From DASTPP01 sp035762175 (GTDB taxonomy: Bacteria; Myxococcota_A; Polyangia; Polyangiales; Polyangiaceae): a stretch of DNA of 64,000 bases. How positions within the stretch are numbered: position 1 is the stretch's first letter; each line of letters starts with the position of its first letter. Positions 32,683 to 42,406 of the stretch are shown one piece after another. Under the pieces are notes generated by a model that made no database searches, was not told the origin of the DNA, and worked only from the letters and a program-made list of their open reading frames with translations. The position numbers and the translations under genes are program-made. The stretch spans positions 16,311 to 80,310 of the forward strand of contig DASTPP010000048.1 of the NCBI GenBank assembly GCA_035762175.1, given 5' to 3'.

Positions 32683-34092
32683 TCAGCGCCAGTCGGTGTG
32701 AAAGTCGCCCGGGCGGTCGAGGCGCTGGTAGGTGTGGGCGCCGAAGAAGTCGCGCTGGGCCTGCACGAGGTTGGCCGGCAGGCGCTCGCAGCGGATCGAG
32801 TCGTAGTAGCCGAGCGAGGCGCCGGTGGTCAGCAGGGGCAGGCCGGCGCGGGCGGCGCGGGCGACGACCGAGCGCCAGCCGTCTTGGCGCGCGCGCAGCT
32901 CTTCGACGAAGCCCGGGTCGAGCAGGAGGTTGGGCAGGGCGGCGTCGCGCTCGTACGCCTCTTTGATGCGCCCGAGGAAGCGCGCGCGGATGATGCAGCC
33001 CGCCTGCCAGATGCGGGCGAGCTCGCCGAGGCGCAGGCCCCAGCCCTTGGCCTCGGAGGCGGCGCGCAAGAGGCCCATGCCCTGGGCGTAGCTGCAGGCC
33101 TTGGCGGCGTAGAGCGCGGCGCGCACGTCGTCGACGAAGGCCTTGCGCTCGGCGCCGGCGAGCGGCTCGGCCTGGGGCCCGGGCAGCGCCTTCGCGAAGG
33201 CGACGCGCTCGGCCTTCTTGGCCGAGAGCAGGCGGGCCTCGACGCTGGTGGCGATCGTGGGGATGGGGCTCGCGAGGTCGGCGGCCTCCTGCACCGTCCA
33301 CTTGCCGGTGCCCTTCATGGAGGCGGCGTCGACGATGGCGTCGACGAGCTCGCCCTCGCCCTCGGGGTCTTTCTGGCGGAAGATCTCGGCCGTGATCTCG
33401 ATGAGGAAGGACTCGAGCTCGCCCTTGTTCCACGAGGCGAAGGTGTCGGCGAGCTCGGCGTTCGAGAGGCCGCCGAGGCGCTTGAGCAGCGAGTAGGCCT
33501 CGGCGATGAGCTGCATGTCGCCGTACTCGATGCCGTTGTGCACCATCTTGACGAAGTGGCCGGCGCCGCCGGGGCCCACGTAGGTGACGCAGGGGCCGTC
33601 GGGGGCCTTGGCCGCGACCTGGGTGAGCACGGGGGCGAGCTCTTCGTAGGCGGCCTTGTCGCCGCCGGGCATGAGCGAGGGGCCGTGGCGGGCGCCCTCT
33701 TCGCCGCCGGAGACGCCCATGCCGAAGAAGCGCACGCCGGCGGCCGAGAGCTCGGCGGCGCGGCGCTCGGTCACCTTGTAATACTCGTTGCCGCCGTCGA
33801 CCAAGATGTCGCCGGGCTCGAGTAGGGGCTTGAGGGCTTCGATGGTTTTGTCGGTGACCTCGCCCGCCTTGACGAGCACGATGATGCGGCGCGGGCGCTT
33901 CAGCGAGGCGACGAACGCCGGCAAGTCGCGGAAGGCCTCGACCTTCTTGCCGCGCCCCTCGTCGGCGAAGCGGTCGACGGCCTGGGCCCAGGCGTCGTAG
34001 GCGGCGACCGAGAAGCCCTTCTCTTCGATGTTGAGCGCCAGGTTTCGGCCCATGACCCCGAGGCCGACCATTCCGACGGCGTGTTCGCCCAT
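32683..34092 (-). CDS. gnd: 6-phosphogluconate dehydrogenase, decarboxylating
   Basis: Gnd oxidises 6-phosphogluconate to ribulose 5-phosphate and CO2 with NADP+ or NAD+. The 469-residue protein has the nucleotide-binding GLGVMGRN (10-17), DGGNEYY, MGVSGGEEGARHGPSLMPGG, and the catalytic HFVKMVHNGIEYGDMQ with Lys182, His185 and Asn186. The C-terminal TTGASLGYYDSIRCERLPANLVQAQRDFFGAH segment is typical of the long, dimeric type. An AGGAGAAAG site lies upstream of the ATG. It is divergent from zwf, placing the two dehydrogenases of the oxidative pentose phosphate branch back to back. Confidence 0.97.
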   Translation of the reverse strand: MGEHAVGMVGLGVMGRNLALNIEEKGFSVAAYDAWAQAVDRFADEGRGKKVEAFRDLPAFVASLKRPRRIIVLVKAGEVTDKTIEALKPLLEPGDILVDGGNEYYKVTERRAAELSAAGVRFFGMGVSGGEEGARHGPSLMPGGDKAAYEELAPVLTQVAAKAPDGPCVTYVGPGGAGHFVKMVHNGIEYGDMQLIAEAYSLLKRLGGLSNAELADTFASWNKGELESFLIEITAEIFRQKDPEGEGELVDAIVDAASMKGTGKWTVQEAADLASPIPTIATSVEARLLSAKKAERVAFAKALPGPQAEPLAGAERKAFVDDVRAALYAAKACSYAQGMGLLRAASEAKGWGLRLGELARIWQAGCIIRARFLGRIKEAYERDAALPNLLLDPGFVEELRARQDGWRSVVARAARAGLPLLTTGASLGYYDSIRCERLPANLVQAQRDFFGAHTYQRLDRPGDFHTDWR

Positions 34093-34341
34093 GCGGCACT
34101 TTCTCCTTCTCTAGCTGTGGCGGCGGCACATTAGCCGGCCGGGCCGCGCTTGTCGCCCCGCGCGGTGGGGGGGGCCGGGGCGGCGGGGGGCGCGCGGCCC
34201 GCCCGATCGGGCGTGGGCCGATCGACGCCGCGCCCGGCGTGCTAGCATGGGCGCCCCCGGGGGCCGGGGGGCCGCCCGGCGCGGGCCCCCCGCCCCACCC
34301 GCAGACCACGAAAATAAAGAAGAAGAGGAGGCTCGGTCGAG

Positions 34342-35886
34342 ATGAGCGTCGCCCCCAGCCCGAACCCGCTGCGCGCGGGCCTGTCCGACGAGTATAGGGC
34401 GCCGCCCTGCGCGTTCGTCATCTTCGGCGCGTCGGGCGATCTGACGCGGCGAAAGCTGCTGCCCGCGCTCTACAACCTGGCCGTCGACGAGGCGCTGCCG
34501 CCGCACTTCGCGACGCTCGGCGTCGCCCGCCGGCCGAAGTCGGACGAGAGCTTCGCCGGCGAGATGCGCGAGGCGGTGGCGAAGTTCTCGCGCCGCAAGC
34601 CCCTCGACGAGAACGCCTGGGCGCGGCTCGCGCCGGGCATCGGCTACGTGCAGGGCTCGTTCGAGCAGGCGCAGACCTACCGCGACCTGGCCGCCCGCCT
34701 CGACGCCGCCGACCGCGAGCGGGGCGTCGGGGGCAACCGCGTCTTTTACCTCGCCGTCGGGCCCGACGACGTGCTGCCCATCGTGCGGGGCCTGCACGAG
34801 GCGGGGCTCATTCGCGCGCCGAGCCGCGACAAGGGCGCGGCCTTCTCGCGGGTCGTGGTCGAGAAGCCCTTCGGCGACGACCTGCCCTCGGCGCGGGCGC
34901 TGAACCGCGAGCTCTATCGCTACCTCGACGAGAGCCAGGCCTACCGCATCGACCACTACCTCGGCAAAGAAACCGTGCAGAACATGATCGTTCTGCGCTT
35001 CTCGAACGGCATCTTCGAGCCCCTGTGGAACTCCCGGCACGTCAGCCGCGTCGAGATCACGGTCGCCGAAGACATCGGCGTCGAGGGGCGGGGCAAGTTC
35101 TACGAGAAGGTGGGCATCACGCGCGACATCGTGCAAAACCACCTGCTGCAGCTGCTCACCATCGTCGCGATGGAGCCGCCGGTGGCGATGGACGCCGACG
35201 CCCTGCGCGACGAGAAGGTCAAGGTGCTGCGGGCGCTGCGGCCGCTGGCGGGCCGGCAGGTCTTGCACGAGGTGGTGCGCGGCCAGTACGGGCGCGGCGT
35301 CGTGCGCGGCGACGCGGTGCCCGCCTACCGCGAAGAGCCCGACGTGCCGGCCGGCTCGACGACCGACACCTACGTGGCGATGCGGGCGCTCATCGACAAC
35401 TGGCGCTGGGCCGGCGTGCCCTTCTACCTGCGGGCGGGCAAGCGGCTCGCCAAGCGCGTGGCCGAGGTGGCCGTGCACTTCCGCTCGCCGCCGCTCTCGC
35501 TCTTCCGGGGCGCGCAGGCGGCCGGCGCCAACGCGCTCGTCATGCGGGTGCAGCCCGACGAGGGCATCGCCCTGCGCTTCGCGACGAAGGTGCCGGGCGC
35601 GGCGGTCGCCATGCGCGAGGTCGCGATGGACTTCCGCTACGGCGCCGCCTTCGGCACGAGCGGCCCCGAGGCCTACGAGCGCCTCTTGCTCGACGCGATG
35701 CGGGGCGACGCGACGCTCTTCACCCGCGCCGACGAGGTCGAGGCGCAGTGGGGCTTCATCGACCCCATCCTCGAGGCCTGGCGCGAGCACGACGCGCCCC
35801 TGCGGGCCTACGACGCGGGCAGCTGGGGCCCGCGCGAGGCCGACGAGCTCGTCGGGCGCGACGGCGCCGCCTGGAGGCGCCCGTGA
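34342..35886 (+). CDS. zwf: Glucose-6-phosphate 1-dehydrogenase
   Basis: Zwf oxidises glucose 6-phosphate to 6-phosphogluconolactone, the first step of the oxidative pentose phosphate pathway. The 514-residue protein shows the nucleotide-binding motif FGASGDLTRRKLLPALYNL (28-46) and the catalytic/substrate motif RIDHYLGKE (202-210), with EKPFGDD before it. Length is normal. AAGAGGAGG precedes the ATG. The stop overlaps the GTG of opcA by four bases, so the two are coupled, and pgl follows with a second such overlap. Clustering with gnd and tkt suggests joint supply of NADPH and pentoses. Confidence 0.97.
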   Translation: MSVAPSPNPLRAGLSDEYRAPPCAFVIFGASGDLTRRKLLPALYNLAVDEALPPHFATLGVARRPKSDESFAGEMREAVAKFSRRKPLDENAWARLAPGIGYVQGSFEQAQTYRDLAARLDAADRERGVGGNRVFYLAVGPDDVLPIVRGLHEAGLIRAPSRDKGAAFSRVVVEKPFGDDLPSARALNRELYRYLDESQAYRIDHYLGKETVQNMIVLRFSNGIFEPLWNSRHVSRVEITVAEDIGVEGRGKFYEKVGITRDIVQNHLLQLLTIVAMEPPVAMDADALRDEKVKVLRALRPLAGRQVLHEVVRGQYGRGVVRGDAVPAYREEPDVPAGSTTDTYVAMRALIDNWRWAGVPFYLRAGKRLAKRVAEVAVHFRSPPLSLFRGAQAAGANALVMRVQPDEGIALRFATKVPGAAVAMREVAMDFRYGAAFGTSGPEAYERLLLDAMRGDATLFTRADEVEAQWGFIDPILEAWREHDAPLRAYDAGSWGPREADELVGRDGAAWRRP

Positions 35887-36959
35887 GCGGCGAGGGCTCG
35901 GCCTCCGCCGCGCTCGCCGAGGTCGAGCGGCAGCTCTCCGAGCTCTGGGCGCCCGAGCCGGGGGCCCCGCCGAAGACGCGCGTCTCGACCGCCAACCTCG
36001 TCGTGCTCACCGCCTCGGCCCGCCGCGACGCCACCGTCGCGCTGCTCGACCAGATGGCCGCGCCCGACGTCGCGCGCACGCTGCTCGTCTCGCTCGACCC
36101 ACGCCTGCCCTTCGGCGCCCTCAAGGCCGAGGTCAACGCCCGCTGCCGCCGCGACGGCGACGGGCTGCTCTGCGCCGAGCGCGTCGACCTCGCCCTCGGC
36201 CAGGGCCTCGCCGGGCGCGCCGCCTCGATCGTCGCCGCCCTCTGCGTCGCCGAGGTGCCGACCGTGGTCGCCGCCCTCGACCCCGTGCCGCCCGAGCTCA
36301 TCGCCGCCGTCGCCAAGCTCGGCGACCGGCTCGTCGTCGACAGCCGCGCCCTCGGCCCCGAGCGCGTCTACCGCCTCTCGAGCGAGCTGCACAGCCGCGC
36401 CGTCGACCTCGCCTGGGAGCGCCTCGAGCCCTGGCGCCGCCAGCTCGCCGCCTGCTTCGACGACGAGCCCTTCCGCTCCGGGCTCGCCTCGGTCGAGCGC
36501 GTCACGGCCACCTTCACCTCGGTCGACGAGGCCTCGACCCCGCTCGCCCCGCGCCTGATGCTGGGCTGGCTCGCCTCGCGCCTCGGCTGGACGATCGCCT
36601 CGCCCGACCACGCCGTCGCCGCGGGGGGCCGCCCGGTCCGCCTCGAGCTGTCGCCCGACTGGAACAGCGATCTGCCCCCCGGCTCGCTCGTCTCCTTCGG
36701 CCTCGACTCGGCCTCGGGCCCCGCGCCCTTCGCCGCCCGCCTGCGCCACGAGGGCTCGCCCCCCGCGCTCGTCGTCGAGCGCTCGGCCGCCGGGCGCGAC
36801 GAGCCGCCCGCGCGCTCGCCGCTGCGGGTCGAGCCCCTGCACGACCTCTTCGACCGCGCCATCGAGACGCCCGCGCCCGACGAGACCTGGCGGCAGGCCC
36901 TCGGCATCGCGGTGCGCATGCCGACCGAGGCGCTCTCGACCCGCGGGGGCGCGCTGTGA
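35883..36959 (+). CDS. opcA: OpcA-like glucose-6-phosphate dehydrogenase assembly protein
   Basis: OpcA proteins promote assembly or redox activation of glucose-6-phosphate dehydrogenase in cyanobacteria and actinobacteria. The 358-residue protein has a plausible OpcA layout: TRVSTANLVVLTASARRDAT near the N-terminus, an alpha/beta middle (DGLLCAERVDLALGQGLAGR, VPTVVAALDPVPPELI, RLVVDSRALG), then SRAVDLAWERLEPWRRQLAA. Assignment rests on these segments and on position between zwf and pgl. The GTG at 35883 overlaps zwf, and the stop overlaps pgl. A general helper role for Zwf is the most likely function. Confidence 0.85.
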   Translation: MSGEGSASAALAEVERQLSELWAPEPGAPPKTRVSTANLVVLTASARRDATVALLDQMAAPDVARTLLVSLDPRLPFGALKAEVNARCRRDGDGLLCAERVDLALGQGLAGRAASIVAALCVAEVPTVVAALDPVPPELIAAVAKLGDRLVVDSRALGPERVYRLSSELHSRAVDLAWERLEPWRRQLAACFDDEPFRSGLASVERVTATFTSVDEASTPLAPRLMLGWLASRLGWTIASPDHAVAAGGRPVRLELSPDWNSDLPPGSLVSFGLDSASGPAPFAARLRHEGSPPALVVERSAAGRDEPPARSPLRVEPLHDLFDRAIETPAPDETWRQALGIAVRMPTEALSTRGGAL

Positions 36960-37693
36960 GCGCCGCCCCGAACGCGGGCGAGGTGCTCGTCGCGGCCGAC
37001 GCCGAGTCGCTCGCGCGCCTCGCGGCGCACTGGCTCCGGGCCTGGGCGCTCGAGGCCGTCGCCCGCGGCGGGCCCGCGCGCATCGCCCTGTCGGGCGGGT
37101 CGACGCCGCGGGCGATGTTCCGCGTGCTCGCGGGCCTGCCCCTGCCCTGGCAAAAGACCGAGTGGTTCTGGGTCGACGACCGCGCCGTGCCCGCCGACCA
37201 CCCCCGCAGCAACTACGGCGCCGCCCGCGCCGACCTCTTCGACCGCGTGCCGGTGCCGCCCGAGCAGGTGCACCCGATGACCCCCGACGGGCCCGACCTC
37301 GACGCCGTCGCCCGCCGCTACGAGGCCCGCCTCGCCGAGCGCTTCGGCCTGCCCGGCCCCGGCGGCGAGGCCCCGGCCTTCGACCTCGTGCTGCTCGGCA
37401 TCGGCGACGACGGGCACACCGCGTCGCTCTTTCCGGGCGAGCCGCACGTCGACATCACCGACCGCTGGGTCGTCGCGGTGCCCGCCGCCGAGGGCCGCGA
37501 GGCCCGCCTGACGCTCACCGCCCCGGTCATCGCCGCCTCGCGCCGCGCCGTCATGCTGGTGCAGGGCGAGGCCAAGCGCGAGCCCGTACGCCAGGCCCGC
37601 GCCCCCGGCAGCGCCCGCGAGGTGCCCGCGCGCGTGACGCAGCAGATTCGGGGCGAGCTCTACTGGCTCGTCGACGCGGCGGCGCGGCCCTGA
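36956..37693 (+). CDS. pgl: 6-phosphogluconolactonase
   Basis: Pgl hydrolyses 6-phosphogluconolactone to 6-phosphogluconate. The 245-residue protein is of the DevB/NagB-like type: ARIALSGGSTPRAMFRVL binds the phosphate, EWFWVDDRAVPADHPRSNYG follows, and LLGIGDDGHTASLFPG is the lactonase signature. It begins at a GTG overlapping the stop of opcA. With zwf and opcA it completes the oxidative branch, gnd being encoded divergently. Length is normal. Confidence 0.95.
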   Translation: MSAAPNAGEVLVAADAESLARLAAHWLRAWALEAVARGGPARIALSGGSTPRAMFRVLAGLPLPWQKTEWFWVDDRAVPADHPRSNYGAARADLFDRVPVPPEQVHPMTPDGPDLDAVARRYEARLAERFGLPGPGGEAPAFDLVLLGIGDDGHTASLFPGEPHVDITDRWVVAVPAAEGREARLTLTAPVIAASRRAVMLVQGEAKREPVRQARAPGSAREVPARVTQQIRGELYWLVDAAARP

Positions 37694-37864
37694 CGCGGGC
37701 GCGGGCCGGCGGGGCCGCCGCGCCCCGCGGCCCGCGCACTTTGCCGCTCGACCCGGGCGGCGGGCGCGGCTAGGTAAGCGGCGACGCGAGGCCCCGGGCC
37801 CCTCTTTCGGGCGCCGGGCCCGCCCCCACGACGCGCTCACCACGAAGAGAGAGGGACTCGACCC

Positions 37865-39850
37865 ATGCCCGATTTCGCCAAGCTCGCCGCCGCCTGCAAC
37901 ATCGCCCGGGGGCTGGCGATGGACGCCGTCCACGCCTCGTCGTCCGGCCACCTCGGCCTGCCCCTCGGCGCGGCCGAGATCGGCGCCGCGCTCTACGGCG
38001 ACCTGCTCCGGCACGACCCGGCCGACCCGCGCTGGCTCGGCCGCGACCGCTTCGTGCTCTCGGCCGGGCACGGCAGCATGTTCCTCTACGCGTGGCTGCA
38101 CCTGTCGGGCTATGACCTGTCGCTCGACGAGGTCAAGCGCTTCCGGCAGTGGGGCTCGAAGACGCCGGGGCACCCCGAGTTCCACGACACGCCCGGGGTC
38201 GAGGCGACGACGGGCCCGCTCGGCCAGGGCGTCGGCAACGCGGTCGGCTACGCGCTCTCGGGCAAGCTGATGGCCGCGCGCTTCAACACCAAAGAGCACG
38301 CGCTCTTCGACCACTTCGTCTGGTGCCTGGCCGGCGACGGCTGCCTGCAGGAGGGCGTCGCGGCCGAGGCCGCCTCGTTCGCGGGCCACCAGAAGCTCGA
38401 CAACCTCGTGCTCATTTACGACTCGAACGACGTCACGCTCGACGCGATGGCCGACGCGACGCAGAGCGAAGACACGGCCAAGCGCTTCGAGGCCTACGGC
38501 TTCGAGGTCTTGCGCATCGAGCGGGGCAACGATCTCGAAGAGGTGCACCGCGTGCTCGCCGCCGCGCGCGCCTCGACGAGCGGCAAGCCGAAGTTCGTCG
38601 TCGCCCGCACGCTCATCGGCAAGGGCATCCCCGAGGTGGCGGGCTCGAGCAAGGCGCACGGCGAGTCGGGCGCCAAGTTCGTCGACGCCGCCCGCAAGGC
38701 GCTCGGCCTGCCCGCCGAGCCCTTCTTCGTCTCGGACGAGGTGCGCGCCCACTTCGCGGGGCGCAAGCAGGCCCTCGGCGAGGCCCGCCGCGCCTGGCTG
38801 GCCGACTTCGACGCCTGGAAGAAGGCGAACCCCGCCCTCGCCGCCGAGCTCGACGACGCGCTCGCGCGCCGGGTGCCCGAGAACCTCGCCGGGCGCATCC
38901 CGCCCTTCGCCGCCGACGCCAAGCTCGCGACGCGCAAGGCGGGCGAGACCGTGCTGCAGGCCGTCGCGAAAGAGGTGCCCGCGCTCATGAGCGGCAGCGC
39001 CGATCTGCACGGCAGCACGTTCAACTACATCGCCGCGAGCACCGACTTCGACCCCGCGCACCGCGACGGGCGCAACGTGCGCTTCGGCATCCGCGAGCAC
39101 GCGATGGGCGCGATGCTCAACGGCATCGCCTACGACGGCGTCTTCCGCCCGAGCGGGGCGACCTTCCTCGTGTTCGCCGACTACCTGCGGCCGAGCATCC
39201 GCCTCGCCGCGCTCTCGCACCTGCCGGTCGTCTACATCTTCACCCACGACTCGGTCGCCGTCGGCGAAGACGGCCCGACGCACCAGCCGGTCGAGACCGT
39301 GGCGGCCCTGCGGCTCATCCCGAACCTCGACGTGATCCGGCCCGCCGACCCCGAAGAGACCGCCGGCGCCTGGGCCGCGGCGCTCGAGCGGGTCGAGGGC
39401 CCGACCGTGCTCTCGCTCACGCGCCAGGCGGTGCCGATGCTGCCCGGCGACGCCGCCGAGCGCCGCCGCGGCGTCGCGCGCGGCGCCTACGTGCTCGTGC
39501 GCGAGAGCGCCGCGCTCGACACCCTGCTCATCGCCACCGGCAGCGAGGTGCAGGTCGCCGCCGCCGCCGCCAAAGAGCTCGGCCCCGGCACCCGCGTCGT
39601 CTCGATGCCGAGCCCCTTCCGCTTCGCCCGCCAGGACGCCGCCTATCGCGACGAGGTGCTGCCGCCCTCGTGCCGCCGCCGCGTCTCGGTCGAGGCCGGC
39701 GTGACCGCCGGCTGGGAGCGCTGGGTCGGCGACGCCGGCCGCTCGGTCGGCATCGACCGCTTCGGCACGAGCGCCCCCGGCGGCACCGTGCTCGACAAGC
39801 TCGGCATCAACGTGGCGAACGTCGTCGCCGCCGCGCGCTCGCTCGGCTGA
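37865..39850 (+). CDS. tkt: Transketolase
   Basis: Transketolase transfers two-carbon units between sugar phosphates using thiamine diphosphate and a divalent metal. The 661-residue protein has SSSGHLGLPLGAAEIG, TTGPLGQGVGNAVGYAL and the thiamine/metal motif AGDGCLQEGVAAEAASFAGH (156-175). The pyrimidine-half segments FRPSGATFLVFADYLRPSIRL and THDSVAVGEDGPTHQPVE follow, and the C-terminal domain ends normally. AGAGAGGGA precedes the ATG. It follows pgl by about 170 bp and may share its transcript or have its own promoter. Confidence 0.97.
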   Translation: MPDFAKLAAACNIARGLAMDAVHASSSGHLGLPLGAAEIGAALYGDLLRHDPADPRWLGRDRFVLSAGHGSMFLYAWLHLSGYDLSLDEVKRFRQWGSKTPGHPEFHDTPGVEATTGPLGQGVGNAVGYALSGKLMAARFNTKEHALFDHFVWCLAGDGCLQEGVAAEAASFAGHQKLDNLVLIYDSNDVTLDAMADATQSEDTAKRFEAYGFEVLRIERGNDLEEVHRVLAAARASTSGKPKFVVARTLIGKGIPEVAGSSKAHGESGAKFVDAARKALGLPAEPFFVSDEVRAHFAGRKQALGEARRAWLADFDAWKKANPALAAELDDALARRVPENLAGRIPPFAADAKLATRKAGETVLQAVAKEVPALMSGSADLHGSTFNYIAASTDFDPAHRDGRNVRFGIREHAMGAMLNGIAYDGVFRPSGATFLVFADYLRPSIRLAALSHLPVVYIFTHDSVAVGEDGPTHQPVETVAALRLIPNLDVIRPADPEETAGAWAAALERVEGPTVLSLTRQAVPMLPGDAAERRRGVARGAYVLVRESAALDTLLIATGSEVQVAAAAAKELGPGTRVVSMPSPFRFARQDAAYRDEVLPPSCRRRVSVEAGVTAGWERWVGDAGRSVGIDRFGTSAPGGTVLDKLGINVANVVAAARSLG

Positions 39851-40060
39851 CGGCGCGCCCGCCGCGCGCCCGGCAGAGGGGGGGCCCGTCGCGCGGCGCC
39901 GATTCATACGGCATAAGACCGCCCGGCTCGAGCTCAAGGCGAGCCAAGGTCGTTGCGATTCGGGGGGTATCCTACCCCCGGCATTCGCCCGGCTGACGCG
40001 GTGCGGCGCCCTTCCCACGTCGTCCTTGGTCCGTCCGGGAGTATCCGATACCCTCGGAGC

Positions 40061-40867
40061 ATGCGAGTCCTCGGATGGATCTTCGTCATGCTCCTGCTCG
40101 CGGGGGCGGCCGCCGGCTCGTACTGGGCGAAGCTGCAGTACGACGCCCACATGGCCGCCTTCACCAACTACCAGAACGAGGCGCAGAGTCGTAGCAGCGA
40201 GCTGGCGCGCGTCAACGCCGAGCTGGCCCAAGACAAGCAGGCGCGCGCCGAGACCGAGAAGCTCGCCGAGGCGGTCAAGGCCGACCTGCACGCCACGACC
40301 GCCGAGCTCGCCGAGCTGCGCCAGCAGCGGGCCGAGACCGAGCGGCGCCTCGCGGCCTTCCGGCAGGTGACGGCGCGGCTGCAGAAGATGATCGACACCG
40401 GCAAGCTCAACGTGCTCATTCGCAACGGGCGCATGATCGTCAAGCTGCCGGCCGAGGTGCTCTTCCCCTCGGGCAAGGCCGAGCTCGCGCCGGCGGGCGA
40501 GGCGGCGCTCGCCGAGGTGGCGACGGTGCTCAAAGAATTCACCGACCGAAAGTGGATGATCGCCGGCCACACCGACAACCTCCCCGTCAACGAGTCGGGC
40601 TACAAGAACAACCGCGATCTGTCGATGGCGCGCGCGTACACGGTCACCGAGTTCCTGGTCAAGTCGGGCATGAAGCCGGCCACGCTGGTGTCGGCCGGCT
40701 ACGCCGAGTTCGACCCCGTCGCGTCGAACGCCAGCCCCGCCGGGCGCCGCGAGAACCGCCGCATCGAGATCGTGCTCCTGCCCAACATCGAAGAGCTGCC
40801 GCGCCTGCTCGACAAGGCCTCCGCCGTCGTCTCCGCCAGCGCGCCCACCGCCCCGCCGCCGAAGTGA
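40061..40867 (+). CDS. OmpA-family peptidoglycan-binding protein with coiled coil
   Basis: The 268-residue protein has one N-terminal membrane segment (residues 4-22), a coiled coil rich in Glu, Arg and Ala (about 40-110), and a C-terminal OmpA-like domain (about 140-250). The latter shows VLFPSGKAELAPAGEAAL, GHTDNLPV, NRDLSMARAYTVTEFL and GRRENRRIEIVLLP, the peptidoglycan-binding signature. It likely links inner membrane or envelope complexes to the cell wall, resembling MotB-like or stator-type anchors. The ATG at 40061 was chosen because the membrane helix follows immediately, with GGAG just upstream. It is a single gene after tkt. Confidence 0.85.
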   Translation: MRVLGWIFVMLLLAGAAAGSYWAKLQYDAHMAAFTNYQNEAQSRSSELARVNAELAQDKQARAETEKLAEAVKADLHATTAELAELRQQRAETERRLAAFRQVTARLQKMIDTGKLNVLIRNGRMIVKLPAEVLFPSGKAELAPAGEAALAEVATVLKEFTDRKWMIAGHTDNLPVNESGYKNNRDLSMARAYTVTEFLVKSGMKPATLVSAGYAEFDPVASNASPAGRRENRRIEIVLLPNIEELPRLLDKASAVVSASAPTAPPPK

Positions 40868-41098
40868 GCGGGCGCGCCCCCCGGCCGGCGCGGCGCCGAG
40901 GCGTTCGAATGTTTGTCCGCTCGGGCCACGGCGGGGCGTCCAAGCGGCGACGAGCGTCCCATGCAGACCGAATCGGCCGGCGCGCGCCGGAGCCCTCGAA
41001 AGCCACAATCTCTTCGGCGAGGCGTTCGCAAGCTACCGGCGGCGCCCGCCGGCCTTCGCGCGACGCGCGCGGGGCACGACGCGCGGCGAAGGTAGCCG

Positions 41099-42406
41099 AT
41101 GGCGCTGACGAACGGCGCGCCGACGCCCCAAGACCTCAAGATCGAGCTACGCCGGGCCGACGGGGGCTACGAGGCGGTCGTTCATTGGGCCGAGGGCCCG
41201 CCCACCACGAGCCGGCTCGAGCTGCCCGACGAGCTCTCGGAGGTCGACGAGGCTCTCGCCTCGGTGGGCCGGGGCAAGCGCAGGCGCCCCCGGCAGGCCG
41301 TCCAGGGCGGCTCGTTCGACCCGGTGCGCGAGCTGGGCGAGCGGCTCTTCGTTTCGCTGGTCGGGGGCGAGCTCGGCCCGCGTTATTACCGGGCCGTCAC
41401 GCAGATCACGGCGGGCGGGGGGCAGCTTCGCCTCTTGCTCCTGATGGCCGACCCGGTGCTCGCCAACATCCCCTGGGAGCTCCTCTACGATCCGAGGCGG
41501 CAGGACTTCGTCGCGCTCTCGGTCCGCACGCCGCTGGCCCGGCGGTGGTGCGCCGCCGACGGCGACGCCGGGGCGGCGGGGCCGATGCCGACGCTCGAGG
41601 GGCCGCTGCGGCTGCTGGTGGTCGACGCGACGGGCGGCGCTTCGCCGGCGGGCCTCGAGATCGACGCCCTGTCGAAGGTCGCGGGCGACACCTTGCAGAT
41701 TGCGAACATCGTCCGAACGACGGACGCGCCGCGGGCGCTCGACGCGATCGCCGCAGGCACCGAGCCGCTCCTGTACTTCGTCAGCGCCGAGACGGAGGGC
41801 CCTCGCCGGGGCGACGGGCCGAGCCTGGGCTGCGGGGCGGCGGGCGCGCTGGCGGTCGACGATCTGTTCGGCGCCTTGCGGGCGCGGCAGGGCGCCGAAC
41901 GGCCGCCGCTCCGCTTCGCCTTCTGGAGCGGGTGCGACACCCACGAGTTCGCCGCCCGGGCCGCGCCCGCGCTCGCCGCCTCGGCCGGCGTGCGCGACGC
42001 GCTCACCGGTGACGCCGCCGGCGCCTTCGTCAACGGCCTCTACCGCGCCATCGCCGAGGGGCGATCGCTGAGGGGGGCCTTCACCGAGGCGCGGCGGCGC
42101 GTCGACCGCGAGCTGCCGGGAAACCGCGAGTGGGCGCTGCCCGTGCTCTACGCGCAGCGCGCGGCCGGGCTCGGGGCGCGCGCCCAGAAGTCGGCGCAGG
42201 TGCTCGCGACCGGCCTCGGGCCCGAGAGCTACCGCGTGCGGCTCGCGCAGGCGCGGCTCGAGATGCACCGGCGCAACGCCGAGGCCTTGCGGCGGGCCCT
42301 CGACGAGGCGAAGCCCGAGCGGCCCGGCCACCTCGTCGAACAAGCGCGCGAGGCCGACCGCTTGGCCCGAGAGGCGGAACGGCAGCTCGAGGAGGCGCAG
42401 GCGTGA
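41099..42406 (+). CDS. CHAT-fold protein lacking the catalytic histidine (putative pseudo-protease)
   Basis: The 435-residue protein has the CHAT (caspase-like) fold: ANIPWELLYDPRRQDFVALS at 122-141, and the C-terminal pattern TGDAAGAFVNGLYRAIAEG at 303-321. The expected His-Gly-His motif (HYAGHA in the next protein) is replaced by YFVSAETEG at 226-234. The Cys loop reads FAFWSGCDTHE, keeping a Cys (279). With no His at the catalytic place it is probably inactive and regulatory. A charged helical tail (380-435) could bind partners. The stop overlaps the next gene by four bases. Its role as a partner of the active CHAT protease is inference. Confidence 0.75.
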   Translation: MALTNGAPTPQDLKIELRRADGGYEAVVHWAEGPPTTSRLELPDELSEVDEALASVGRGKRRRPRQAVQGGSFDPVRELGERLFVSLVGGELGPRYYRAVTQITAGGGQLRLLLLMADPVLANIPWELLYDPRRQDFVALSVRTPLARRWCAADGDAGAAGPMPTLEGPLRLLVVDATGGASPAGLEIDALSKVAGDTLQIANIVRTTDAPRALDAIAAGTEPLLYFVSAETEGPRRGDGPSLGCGAAGALAVDDLFGALRARQGAERPPLRFAFWSGCDTHEFAARAAPALAASAGVRDALTGDAAGAFVNGLYRAIAEGRSLRGAFTEARRRVDRELPGNREWALPVLYAQRAAGLGARAQKSAQVLATGLGPESYRVRLAQARLEMHRRNAEALRRALDEAKPERPGHLVEQAREADRLAREAERQLEEAQA

